From Geobacter sp. (GTDB taxonomy: Bacteria > Desulfobacterota > Desulfuromonadia > Geobacterales > Geobacteraceae), in the NCBI GenBank assembly GCA_003499925.1, contig DNRQ01000180.1, positions 1-8,705 of the forward strand: 8,705 nt of DNA, read 5' to 3'. Both the position numbers and the translations under genes were made by a program. How positions within the stretch are numbered: position 1 is the first letter of the stretch; every line of letters begins with the position of its first letter. Below the pieces are notes generated by a model, which made no database searches, was not told where the DNA came from, and worked only from the letters and a program-made list of their open reading frames with translations. Shown in pieces: positions 1 through 5,923 of this stretch.

Positions 1-106
1 GGGGGGGGATGGGGGTGTTTTTGGCGCCGGAGCTACCCCATCCCCACCCCAACCCTCCCCTTGAAGGGGAGGGAGTTTATCAGCTGAAAATTAGCAATAA
101 TCAGGT
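1..106. repeat. Palindromic G/C-run repeat element, copy 1 (cut by window edge)
   Basis: The inner inverted repeat GGGGATGGGG (5-14) pairs with CCCCATCCCC (36-45) around a 21-nt loop that contains GGCGCC. A second hairpin follows: CCCTCCCC (53-60), loop TTGAA, GGGGAGGG (66-73). After it comes a tail reading AGTTTATCAGC. The reverse complement of 8610-8705 matches this region closely, including the loop and a weaker tail that runs to TCAGGT at 101-106. The element probably continues left of the window. It resembles a REP/MITE-like intergenic repeat. No coding potential is seen in it. Confidence 0.8.
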
Positions 107-112
107 TTTTGT

Positions 113-141
113 TTGACCGAACCGGCCAGCTGGGTTATATA
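113..141 (+). promoter_or_regulatory. Sigma70-type promoter of pta
   Basis: The -35 box is TTGACC (113-118) and the -10 box is TATATA (136-141), with an ideal 17-nt spacer. Transcription would start near 148, giving a leader of about 30 nt. The promoter begins just outside the repeat element that ends near 106. Confidence 0.75.
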
Positions 142-179
142 CGTAACACGGTTTTAATTCAATCATGGGGAGGATCATC

Positions 180-1181
180 ATGCCGTTAGTTGAGCTGATA
201 AAGGAAAAGGCGCGTACACATACCAAGACCATTGTGCTGCCGGAAAGCTACGACGAGAGGATGCTTTTTGCTGCACAGAATATTGTCGAACAGGGTTTGG
301 CAAAGGTGATACTGCTGGGCAATCCTGAAGTGCTGCAAGCCACAGCCAGCGCCAAGGGGATACACCTGGGAGAGGTGGAGATCATCGAGCCGGCCTGCTC
401 GCCGAAACTTGCCGGCTATATCGAGAAGCTCGTGGAGCTGCGCAAGTCCAAGGGACTCACCAGCCAGCAGGCACGGGAACTTCTCTGCGCCCCCGACCAC
501 CTCTATTTCGCCGGCATGATGGTGCGCGAGGGCGATGCCGACGGCCAGGTAGCCGGTGCAACCGGCACCACCGGCGACGTGCTGCGTGCCGCCTTCCAGA
601 CGGTCGGTCCGGCTCCCGGCATCAAAACGGTATCGTCCTTCTTCCTGATGTCGACCAAGACCCCCAACTTCGGCGAGGACGGGGTGATCCTCTTCGCCGA
701 CTGCGCGGTCAATCCCAATCCGGACGCCCAGGCGCTGGCGGAAATCGCCATCGCCACGGCGAGGAACTGCAAGGCGTTTCTCGACGTACCGGCAAGGGTC
801 GCCATGCTCTCCTTCTCCACCAAAGGGAGCGCGAGCCACCCGGACGCCGACAAGGTGCTGAAGGCGCTGGAAATCGCCAGGGCGATGGATCCCGAACTGA
901 GCATCGACGGCGAGCTCCAGGCGGACGCGGCCCTGATCCCCGCGGTGGGGGGGAAGAAGGCCCCGGGGAGCCCGGTCGCCGGACGCGCCAACGTGCTGAT
1001 CTTCCCGACCCTGGACGCCGGCAACATCGCCTACAAGCTGGTCGAGCGACTGGCCGGCGCCAAGGCGATCGGTCCGGTCATCCAGGGCCTGGCCAAGCCT
1101 GTGAACGACCTCTCCCGCGGCTGCTCGATCCAGGACATCATAGACGTGACCGCGATCACCGCGGTGCAGGCCCAGGGGTAA
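180..1181 (+). CDS. pta: Phosphate acetyltransferase (phosphotransacetylase)
   Basis: Pta catalyses the reversible reaction acetyl-CoA + phosphate = acetyl phosphate + CoA in the cytoplasm and works with AckA. The 333-residue protein is the short single-domain class, with no N-terminal DRTGG/BioD-like extension. The family C-terminal block is present at about residues 299-332 (VIQGLAKPVNDLSRG and onward). S312, R313 and D319 correspond to the catalytic Ser-Arg...Asp of the Methanosarcina enzyme, and R88 and R136 sit where its other CoA/phosphate arginines are. I chose ATG 180 because GGGGAGG (167-173) lies 6 nt upstream. An in-frame ATG at 165 would overlap that ribosome site and add only five residues. 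The gene has its own promoter and converges on ackA rather than sharing an operon with it. Confidence 0.96.
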   Translation: MPLVELIKEKARTHTKTIVLPESYDERMLFAAQNIVEQGLAKVILLGNPEVLQATASAKGIHLGEVEIIEPACSPKLAGYIEKLVELRKSKGLTSQQARELLCAPDHLYFAGMMVREGDADGQVAGATGTTGDVLRAAFQTVGPAPGIKTVSSFFLMSTKTPNFGEDGVILFADCAVNPNPDAQALAEIAIATARNCKAFLDVPARVAMLSFSTKGSASHPDADKVLKALEIARAMDPELSIDGELQADAALIPAVGGKKAPGSPVAGRANVLIFPTLDAGNIAYKLVERLAGAKAIGPVIQGLAKPVNDLSRGCSIQDIIDVTAITAVQAQG

Positions 1182-1205
1182 AGGCAGTCTGGCAAAGTTC
1201 CGATA

Positions 1206-1319
1206 CTCCCCTCCCCCGGAGGGGGAGGGCTAGGGAGGGGGAACCCGGCGGGTTCTTCAAAGAAGCTGCAGTTTCCCCCCTCCCGGCCTCCCCCCTCCGG
1301 GGGGAGGAGAGTTAGCAGA
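1206..1319. repeat. Compound palindromic G/C-run element between pta and ackA
   Basis: Several inverted repeats are nested here. A left hairpin CCCTCCCCC/GGGGGAGGG (1209-1229, loop GGA) and a right hairpin CCTCCCCCC/GGGGGGAGG (1287-1307, loop TCC) flank a longer stem, GGGAGGGGGAA (1233-1243) with the TTTCCCCCCTCCC run (1272-1284). That stem encloses GAACCC/GGGTTC (1241-1255). The whole unit is roughly symmetric and could fold as a cloverleaf. Its right border (GGGGAGGAGAGTTAGCAG) resembles the tail of the elements at 1-106 and 8610-8705, which suggests a divergent member of the same family. It could also act as a transcript 3' end for pta, although no U-tract follows it. Confidence 0.75.
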
Positions 1320-1351
1320 GTAGCTGGCTTCGGTTTAAAAAATCACAAACG

Positions 1352-1387
1352 ACAAAGGCCGGCGGGGTTCACCCCGCCGGCCTTTGT
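1352..1387 (-). terminator. Strong intrinsic terminator after ackA (possibly bidirectional)
   Basis: There is a perfect 16-bp stem: ACAAAGGCCGGCGGGG (1352-1367) pairs with CCCCGCCGGCCTTTGT (1372-1387) around the tetraloop TTCA. Read leftwards, the stem is followed by a T-rich stretch (complement of 1337-1351, including six Ts), as expected for ackA. Read rightwards it has only a short T run, so termination of pta here would be weaker. Confidence 0.85.
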
Positions 1388-1413
1388 ACTTCCTGCTGAC
1401 TGCCGGCTTTTCT

Positions 1414-2679
1414 CTACTTCCTGACGAACTCCGGCTTCGAGAAGCTGTACTCGAAATTCATGTGGTCGGTGTAACTGCCGTCCAGAATGGCCGCCACGTC
1501 CTCGGTGAAGACCAGCTCCTCGTCGGTCGGTATCACGTAGACCTTGACCGGCGAGTCGTCGGTCGTGATCAGCGTCTCCCGCTTGCGGGTCATGGCCGAG
1601 GCGTTTCTCTCCGGATCCAGGATGATCCCCAGGTGATCCAGACCCTCGATGGCGCGCGCCCTGATCGGCGCCCCCATCTCGCCCACTCCGGCGGTGAAGA
1701 CCACCGCATCGAGCTTGCCGATCACGGCCATGTAGGTCCCGATATACTTCTTCAGGCGGTACGCCTCGATGTCGAGCGCCAGCGTGCAGAGCCTGTCGCC
1801 CGCCAGGGCGTGCTCAATGACGTCGCGCCGGTCGGTGAAGCGCCCGGTGATGCCGATGACGCCGCTCTTCTTGTTCAGTATGCTGTCGATCTCTTTCGCC
1901 GAGAGGTTGTCCTTTTGCATCATGAAGGCGGGGATGGCGGGGTCGATATCCCCGCAACGGGTTCCCATCATGGCCCCCTCCAGAGGAGTGAGCCCCATGC
2001 TGGTGTCGATCGAGATGCCGTTCTTGATGGCGCAGTGCGATACGCCGTTGCCGATGTGCATGGTGATCACGTTGCACTCGGCGGCAGGCTTGCCCAGGAT
2101 GGCGGCCACACGCTTGGAGACGTAGAGATGGGAAGTGCCGTGGAAGCCGTAGCGCCTGACGCCGTACTTCTCGTACCACTCGAAGGGAAGCGGGTAGAGA
2201 AAGGCGTGTTCCGGCATGGTCTGATGAAACGCCGTATCGAAAATGGCGATCTGCGGAACACCGGGGAGCACGGCAATGGCCCCTTCTATGCCTGCTATGT
2301 TGGGGGGATTGTGCAGGGGAGCCAGGTGCTGCACCTCGGTCACGGCATCGAGCACGTCGGCATCGATCAGCACCGACTTGGTGAAGCGCTCGCCGCCGTG
2401 CACCACCCGGTGCCCCACCGCGGAGATCTGCTTGATGTCCTTGAGCACACCGTTCTCCGGGGAGGTCAAGGTGCGCAGAATCAGGTCGACGGCGCACTTA
2501 TGATCGGGACAGTCCGAGTCTTCGCGATAGGTTTCGCGTCCCGGAACTTCGTGCAGTATGAAGGAATCGCCGATCACCACGCGCTCCACCATACCCTTGG
2601 CAACCACCACTTTTTTGTCCCAGTCAAACAACTGGTATTTTACCGAAGAACTCCCGCAGTTAAGCGCCAGTATATCCAT
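1414..2679 (-). CDS. ackA: Acetate kinase
   Basis: AckA reversibly phosphorylates acetate to acetyl phosphate with ATP, feeding or draining acetyl-CoA together with Pta. The 421-residue protein has the ASKHA-fold signatures LNCGSSSVKY at the N-terminus and IDTSMGLTPLEGAMMGTR in the middle. In Methanosarcina thermophila numbering the active-site residues N7, R91, H123, D148, H180 and R241 occur at identical positions, and D283/R285 of the nucleotide site are kept. The usual GIGEN nucleotide loop instead reads GVGEM (331-335). The protein is about 20 residues longer than typical because of a C-terminal extension. ATG 2679 is preceded by GGAGG (2690-2694) at 10 nt. The gene has its own promoter and terminator, is divergent from the ferredoxin and convergent with pta. 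Confidence 0.96.
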   Translation of the reverse strand: MDILALNCGSSSVKYQLFDWDKKVVVAKGMVERVVIGDSFILHEVPGRETYREDSDCPDHKCAVDLILRTLTSPENGVLKDIKQISAVGHRVVHGGERFTKSVLIDADVLDAVTEVQHLAPLHNPPNIAGIEGAIAVLPGVPQIAIFDTAFHQTMPEHAFLYPLPFEWYEKYGVRRYGFHGTSHLYVSKRVAAILGKPAAECNVITMHIGNGVSHCAIKNGISIDTSMGLTPLEGAMMGTRCGDIDPAIPAFMMQKDNLSAKEIDSILNKKSGVIGITGRFTDRRDVIEHALAGDRLCTLALDIEAYRLKKYIGTYMAVIGKLDAVVFTAGVGEMGAPIRARAIEGLDHLGIILDPERNASAMTRKRETLITTDDSPVKVYVIPTDEELVFTEDVAAILDGSYTDHMNFEYSFSKPEFVRK

Positions 2680-2770
2680 CTATCAAAAACCTCCGTTAAA
2701 ATGTGGTTTGCCAGTAAAAATAGGTAATACCCACCCATGACAAATCGATCACAAATAGAACCTTTTTTTA

Positions 2771-2799
2771 TATATACAGTAGAGTCGCCGACAGTTCAA
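2771..2799 (-). promoter_or_regulatory. Sigma70-type promoter of ackA
   Basis: On the minus strand, TTGAAC (complement of 2794-2799) is followed after exactly 17 nt by TATATA (2771-2776). The start of transcription would be near 2764, leaving a leader of about 85 nt before the ackA ATG. No clear hairpin or riboswitch is visible in that leader. Confidence 0.75.
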
Positions 2800-2843
2800 G
2801 AATTTTCTCCGTAAACAGCTCTGAAAGTTCACAAGCTTTATGG

Positions 2844-2872
2844 TGGACTTTTTCCGGCGGTTATGCTAATTT
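2844..2872 (+). promoter_or_regulatory. Candidate extended -10 promoter of the ferredoxin gene
   Basis: A weak -35 box TGGACT (2844-2849) and a -10 box TAATTT (2867-2872) are 17 nt apart. TG at 2864-2865 forms an extended -10. The predicted start lies near 2879, about 52 nt upstream of the TTG start. The match is modest, and other A/T-rich hexamers nearby cannot be excluded. Confidence 0.35.
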
Positions 2873-2884
2873 TCCTGGGAAAAT
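2869..2884. promoter_or_regulatory. 16-bp palindrome, possible operator upstream of ferredoxin
   Basis: ATTTTCC-TG-GGAAAAT is a perfect 7-2-7 inverted repeat. It overlaps the candidate ferredoxin -10 box and start of transcription, where a repressor would act. The binding protein is unknown. Confidence 0.35.
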
Positions 2885-2930
2885 AAACGCTAGGTAAATA
2901 GCTAAATTAAAAAAGAAGGAGGTGAATACT

Positions 2931-3098
2931 TTGGCACATACCATTACCGACGAATGCATCAACTGCGGCGCCTGTGACGATTCCTGCCCGGTCAACTCGA
3001 TCAGCGAGGCCGGCGACAAGAGGGTAATCGCTGCAGACACCTGCATCGATTGCGGCGCATGCGTAGACACCTGCCCGGTGAGCGCGATCCACGCCTAA
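2931..3098 (+). CDS. 2[4Fe-4S] ferredoxin, clostridial/bacterial type
   Basis: This small cytoplasmic electron carrier has 55 residues. Two classical cluster motifs, CxxCxxCxxxCP, use C9, C12, C15, C19 and C38, C41, C44, C48. The sequence is nearly a tandem duplication (CINCGACDDSCPVNSI versus CIDCGACVDTCPVSAI), as usual for the family. TTG 2931 is chosen as start because GGAGG (2918-2922) lies 8 nt upstream; an in-frame GTG at 2922 overlaps that site. The gene is monocistronic, with a palindrome in front and a strong terminator behind. Proteins of this type donate low-potential electrons to enzymes such as pyruvate:ferredoxin oxidoreductase. Placement beside ackA and pta fits that role, but the partner is inferred. 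Confidence 0.93.
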   Translation: MAHTITDECINCGACDDSCPVNSISEAGDKRVIAADTCIDCGACVDTCPVSAIHA

Positions 3099-3127
3099 CA
3101 ACCTTTTTAACCTTTATGCAATGCCAT

Positions 3128-3168
3128 GGCCTGCAGCGCGGTTCAACCGCCTGCAGGCCTCTTTTTTT
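3128..3168 (+). terminator. Intrinsic terminator of the ferredoxin gene
   Basis: GGCCTGCAG (3128-3136) pairs with CTGCAGGCC (3151-3159). Inside, GCGG (3138-3141) pairs with CCGC (3147-3150) around TTCAA, leaving one bulged C (3137). A TCTTTTTTT tract (3160-3168) follows at once. It lies 29 nt after the stop codon. Confidence 0.9.
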
Positions 3169-3176
3169 CAGGCAAA

Positions 3177-3210
3177 AAAGAGAAGGGGGCCTCGCCCGCC
3201 TCCTCTCTTT
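3177..3210 (-). terminator. Second (distal) terminator hairpin behind gltX
   Basis: The outer stem is AAAGAGA (3177-3183) with TCTCTTT (3204-3210), and an imperfect inner stem is AGGGGGC (3184-3190) with GCCCGCC (3194-3200), with a TCC bulge (3201-3203). On the minus strand it ends in CTCTTTTTT. It resembles the proximal terminator at 3222-3249 and may be a diverged duplicate. Confidence 0.5.
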
Positions 3211-3221
3211 ATGCAGCCCAA

Positions 3222-3249
3222 AAAGAAGGGGGCTTTCGCCCCCCTCTTT
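3222..3249 (-). terminator. Intrinsic terminator of gltX and of the leftward operon
   Basis: GGGGGC (3228-3233) pairs with GCCCCC (3238-3243) around TTTC. The stem extends to AAAGA/TCTTT with a single A-C mismatch (3227/3244). The minus-strand transcript continues with TTCTTTTT. It sits 8 nt beyond the gltX stop codon. Confidence 0.85.
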
Positions 3250-3257
3250 GCTTCAAT

Positions 3258-4661
3258 TCAGCGCCCGATCTGGGCGATGGCCCGTTCCAGCCGCTTCCGG
3301 GTCTCCTCCTTGCCGAGCACCTGGATCATCTCGTAGATCCCGGGAGAGGCGGTGGTTCCCGAGAGCGCGAGCCTTACCGCCGGTCCGATCTGCCCCAGCT
3401 TGATCCCCTTCTCCTCGCAGATCTCCTTGAAGAGCGCCTCGATCGCTTCCAGGCCGAAGCTTCCCAGCGCCTCGAGTCTTTCCATCAGCCCCGAGAGGAG
3501 CGCCGGGGTTTCCGGGTTGAAAAACTTGGCAGCACCCTTCTCGTCGTAGGCGAAATCGGCCCGGTAGTAGAAGAGCGCGCCGTCGGCCAGCTCAAGCATG
3601 GTCTTGGCCCTCTCCTGCAGGGTCTTCACGACGGCGACCAGGTCGGGTCCCCCCTCAGGATCGACCCCGCGCTCCTTGAGAAAGGGGGTCAGGAGCCCGG
3701 CCAGGCGCACGGGGTCTCCGTTCTTGATGTAGTGCGCGTTCAACCAGAGGAGCTTGTCCGGATTGAAGACGCCGGCGGACCTGCCGACGTTCTCGATGGA
3801 GAACTTCTGGATCAACTCCTCAAGCGAGAAGATCTCCTCGTCGCCGCAACTCCAGCCGAGACGGACCAGGTAGTTGACCATCGCCTCGGGGAGAAATCCC
3901 ATGTCGCGGTAGGCCATGACGGAGGTTGCGCCGTGGCGCTTGGAGAGCCTCGCCTTGTCGGCGCCGAGGATCATCGGAACGTGGGCGAAACTGGGGACCC
4001 GGGAGCCCAGCGCTTCGTAGAGCAGTATCTGGCGCGGCGTGTTGTTGACGTGGTCGTCGCCGCGGATCACCGTGGTGATCCCCATGGTGGCGTCGTCGAT
4101 GACGACGACGAAGTTGTAGGTCGGCGTGCCGTCGGTGCGCTGGATGATCAGATCGTCCAGCTCGCTGTTCTCGAAGGAGATCTTCCCCTTGATCAGGTCG
4201 TTCCAGCAGGTCGTCCCCTGCTGCGGCGCCTTGAAACGGACCACGTAGGGCCTGCCGTCATCGGGCTGGAGCGGAAGTTCCCGGCAGGTGCCGTCGTACT
4301 TCGGCTTCCCCCCCTCCTTGAGCGCCTTCTCGCGCTTGGCGTCCAGATCCTCGGCGCTGCAGTAGCACTTGTAAGCCTTCCCGGTCTCCAGGAGCTTCTG
4401 CACGTACTCCTTGTAGAGCGGGAAATTGTCGGACTGGTAGAAGGGCCCCTCGTCCCAGTCGAGCCCCAGCCAGCTCATCCCCTCAAGGATGGCGTCCACC
4501 GACTCCTGCGTGGAACGCGCGACGTCGGTATCCTCGATCCTCAGGATGAACTTGCCCTGCTGCTTCCTGGCCAGAAGCCAGTTGAATAGCGCGGTGCGCG
4601 CCCCCCCCACGTGGAGAAAGCCGGTCGGGCTCGGCGCGAAACGCAGACGTACTTGTGACAT
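3258..4661 (-). CDS. gltX: Glutamyl-tRNA synthetase
   Basis: GltX is a class I aminoacyl-tRNA synthetase that charges tRNA-Glu in the cytoplasm, and possibly tRNA-Gln for later amidation in organisms with GatCAB. The 467-residue length is normal for the bacterial enzyme. The Rossmann-fold HIGH motif appears as HVGG (17-20) in APSPTGFLHVGGARTALFNW, and KMSKS appears as RLSKR (238-242) before HGATSV, both typical of GluRS. Between them lie a CxC pair (C99, C101) and C126 where E. coli has its zinc site, but the fourth ligand position (E. coli H127) is E128. The start ATG 4661 has AAGGAG (4667-4672) 5 nt upstream. It is the last gene of the leftward cluster, 67 nt after yacG, and is followed by two terminators. 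Confidence 0.97.
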   Translation of the reverse strand: MSQVRLRFAPSPTGFLHVGGARTALFNWLLARKQQGKFILRIEDTDVARSTQESVDAILEGMSWLGLDWDEGPFYQSDNFPLYKEYVQKLLETGKAYKCYCSAEDLDAKREKALKEGGKPKYDGTCRELPLQPDDGRPYVVRFKAPQQGTTCWNDLIKGKISFENSELDDLIIQRTDGTPTYNFVVVIDDATMGITTVIRGDDHVNNTPRQILLYEALGSRVPSFAHVPMILGADKARLSKRHGATSVMAYRDMGFLPEAMVNYLVRLGWSCGDEEIFSLEELIQKFSIENVGRSAGVFNPDKLLWLNAHYIKNGDPVRLAGLLTPFLKERGVDPEGGPDLVAVVKTLQERAKTMLELADGALFYYRADFAYDEKGAAKFFNPETPALLSGLMERLEALGSFGLEAIEALFKEICEEKGIKLGQIGPAVRLALSGTTASPGIYEMIQVLGKEETRKRLERAIAQIGR

Positions 4662-4728
4662 GAAGTCTCCTTTTTAAGCTGTCATTGCATGGCTATGGCT
4701 AAGCAGCTGATATAACGGGAACCGGGAA

Positions 4729-4932
4729 CTACTGCTCGTCCTCGTCCTCGTCTGCGGCATCCGGGGCCTTTTCACCGGGAATCCGGTACCCCTCGGAGGC
4801 CCAGGTTCCGAGGTCGATCATCTTGCACCGCTTGGAGCAGAAGGGGCGGTAGGGATTCCCCGCCAGCGGCGCTTCCTTGCGGCAGTGGGGACATTTGATG
4901 TTCTGTATGGCGCTCACGCGATACCCCCGCAA
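4729..4932 (-). CDS. yacG: YacG-family zinc-finger protein (predicted DNA gyrase inhibitor)
   Basis: The 67-residue protein has the YacG treble-clef-type zinc site: C14, C17, C32 and C36 (CPHC ... FCSKRC), followed by the family hallmark KMIDLGTWASEGYRIPGE. E. coli YacG binds GyrB and inhibits DNA gyrase, so the role here is by homology. The C-terminus is strongly acidic (DEDEDEQ, residues 61-67). The start is TTG at 4930-4932, chosen because GGAGG (4940-4944) sits 7 nt upstream. The next in-frame start, GTG at 4915-4917, is too far from that site. The gene lies 80 nt downstream of the MshEN-receiver gene and 67 nt upstream of gltX. Its ribosome site is inside a hairpin (4940-4963) that could limit translation. 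Confidence 0.9.
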   Translation of the reverse strand: MRGYRVSAIQNIKCPHCRKEAPLAGNPYRPFCSKRCKMIDLGTWASEGYRIPGEKAPDAADEDEDEQ

Positions 4933-4939
4933 ACAAATA

Positions 4940-4963
4940 CCTCCAGCGCCGGGGCTCTGGAGG
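4940..4963 (-). promoter_or_regulatory. Hairpin covering the yacG ribosome-binding site
   Basis: In the minus-strand transcript, CCTCCAG (complement of 4957-4963) can pair with CTGGAGG (complement of 4940-4946) across 10 nt. A possible inner GC/GC pair would add to it. The right arm contains the whole Shine-Dalgarno GGAGG of yacG, so folding would block ribosome entry at its TTG start. The structure is seen in sequence; regulation is inferred. Confidence 0.5.
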
Positions 4964-5012
4964 GTCGGTTAGTTCAATCCGGCGATCGTTTCTCTTTGCT
5001 GCCGCCCGCTGA

Positions 5013-5855
5013 TCAACTGAGCAGGTACTTCCTGTCATGGAACTGCAGCGCCCGCTTCACCCGCGTGATCAGGGACCCTTCCTTCACCGGCTTCTCGATG
5101 AAGTCGAAGAATCCCCGGTCGAAGGCCTTCATTTCGTCGTCGGGGCGCATCGAGCTGGTGATCAGGATGACCGGGATCATGCTCAGCTCCGGAACCGAAC
5201 GGAGCGCATCGAAAAGGCCATAGCCGTCCAGCTTGGGCATGACCAGGTCGGTGATGACAACCTGCGGCTTCTCGGTCAGTACGGCCCTGTACGCCTCAAT
5301 CCCGTCGGCGGCCAGGACCACCCGGTAACCTTGTTTTCTCAGGAAGTCGCCGAACATGGTGCCGATCAGCTTGTCGTCCTCCACCACGAGCACCGTCTGC
5401 GCTCCGGAGGTGCAGACCTCCTTGTGCAGGTAGTTCCTGCAGATCGCTGAGTAGATCTCCTTGCGGGTGGCGATGAAGGGGGTGATGGTGAGCCCCTGGT
5501 TGGCAGAGATGTTCCTCACCACCCTGGTCTCGGTGGGATCGGCCATGGCGAGGGCAAGCCGCTTGTTGTCCAGTTTCAGAGGGAAGATGTAATTCTGCAT
5601 CGCGACGTCGACCGGGATGGTGGCGAGCAGTTCGGGAGAAAAAGAGTATCCGGCGAAATTGCTGGCAACCCTGCAGGCATATTGGGTCGCGAGCGCCGCG
5701 GCAAGCTCGTCGCCGTCGATCAGTCCCAACTCCTCGAGCACGGTGCCGAAGCGCTTTTTAAGACGCTTCGATACGAGCAGCATCCGCTCCACCGTCTTGT
5801 CGGTGAGGATGCCGTTCTCCACGAAGATTTCGCCGAGCCGTTTTCTTCTTTCCAT
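5013..5855 (-). CDS. MshEN (GspE N-terminal) domain fused to response-regulator receiver domain
   Basis: The 280-residue cytoplasmic signalling protein has no membrane segment. Residues 1-145 match the T2SSE_N/MshEN domain, known in MshE to bind cyclic di-GMP through two 24-residue motifs (RLGxxLxxxGxIxxxxLxxxLxxQ) separated by five residues. Here they are R6-S29 (last Gln replaced by Ser) and R35-Q58 (near perfect, F36 for Leu), with exactly five residues between. Residues 153-274 form a CheY-like receiver with E159/D160/D161, phospho-acceptor D203 in ITDLVMPKLDG, T233 and K255. No DNA-binding, ATPase or enzymatic output domain follows. The ATG at 5855 has a weak GGGGA ribosome site at about 7 nt. 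No histidine kinase gene is in the window. Gene name unknown. Confidence 0.88.
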   Translation of the reverse strand: MERRKRLGEIFVENGILTDKTVERMLLVSKRLKKRFGTVLEELGLIDGDELAAALATQYACRVASNFAGYSFSPELLATIPVDVAMQNYIFPLKLDNKRLALAMADPTETRVVRNISANQGLTITPFIATRKEIYSAICRNYLHKEVCTSGAQTVLVVEDDKLIGTMFGDFLRKQGYRVVLAADGIEAYRAVLTEKPQVVITDLVMPKLDGYGLFDALRSVPELSMIPVILITSSMRPDDEMKAFDRGFFDFIEKPVKEGSLITRVKRALQFHDRKYLLS

Positions 5856-5876
5856 GAGATTTCCCCGTTAGGGTAC

Positions 5877-5885
5877 ACTATAGCA
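5877..5885 (-). promoter_or_regulatory. Candidate internal extended -10 promoter before the MshEN-receiver gene
   Basis: The minus strand reads TGCTATAGT (complement of 5877-5885), an extended -10 box one mismatch from consensus. No good -35 box is seen upstream. Transcription would start near 5870, about 15 nt before the ATG. It would let this gene and those downstream be expressed separately from argS. Confidence 0.4.
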
Positions 5886-5923
5886 TCAGGAAGGCGAAAG
5901 ACCATTGAAGCGCTAAAAATGCG

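Noticed and set aside
165..179. Upstream in-frame ATG (165) as the pta start
   Set aside because: It would place the GGGGAGG ribosome site inside the gene. The ATG at 180 has ideal spacing and gives the usual family N-terminus.
2739..2756. TGACAAATCGATCACA in the ackA leader as a CRP/FNR-type operator
   Set aside because: The half-sites do not form the expected symmetric CRP or FNR inverted repeat. The ACAAAT repeats are short enough to be chance in A/T-rich DNA.
2932..2947. TGGCAC near the ferredoxin start as a sigma54 -24 element
   Set aside because: No TTGC/TTGCA -12 element follows at the required spacing, and the site lies within the coding start.
3126..4589. 1.4-kb plus-strand open frame opposite gltX, and similar frames opposite ackA (1384-2727) and argS (7334-8362)
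   Set aside because: These are shadow frames caused by high GC at third codon positions. The opposite strand carries complete conserved enzymes, and these frames show no recognisable domain and begin without ribosome sites.
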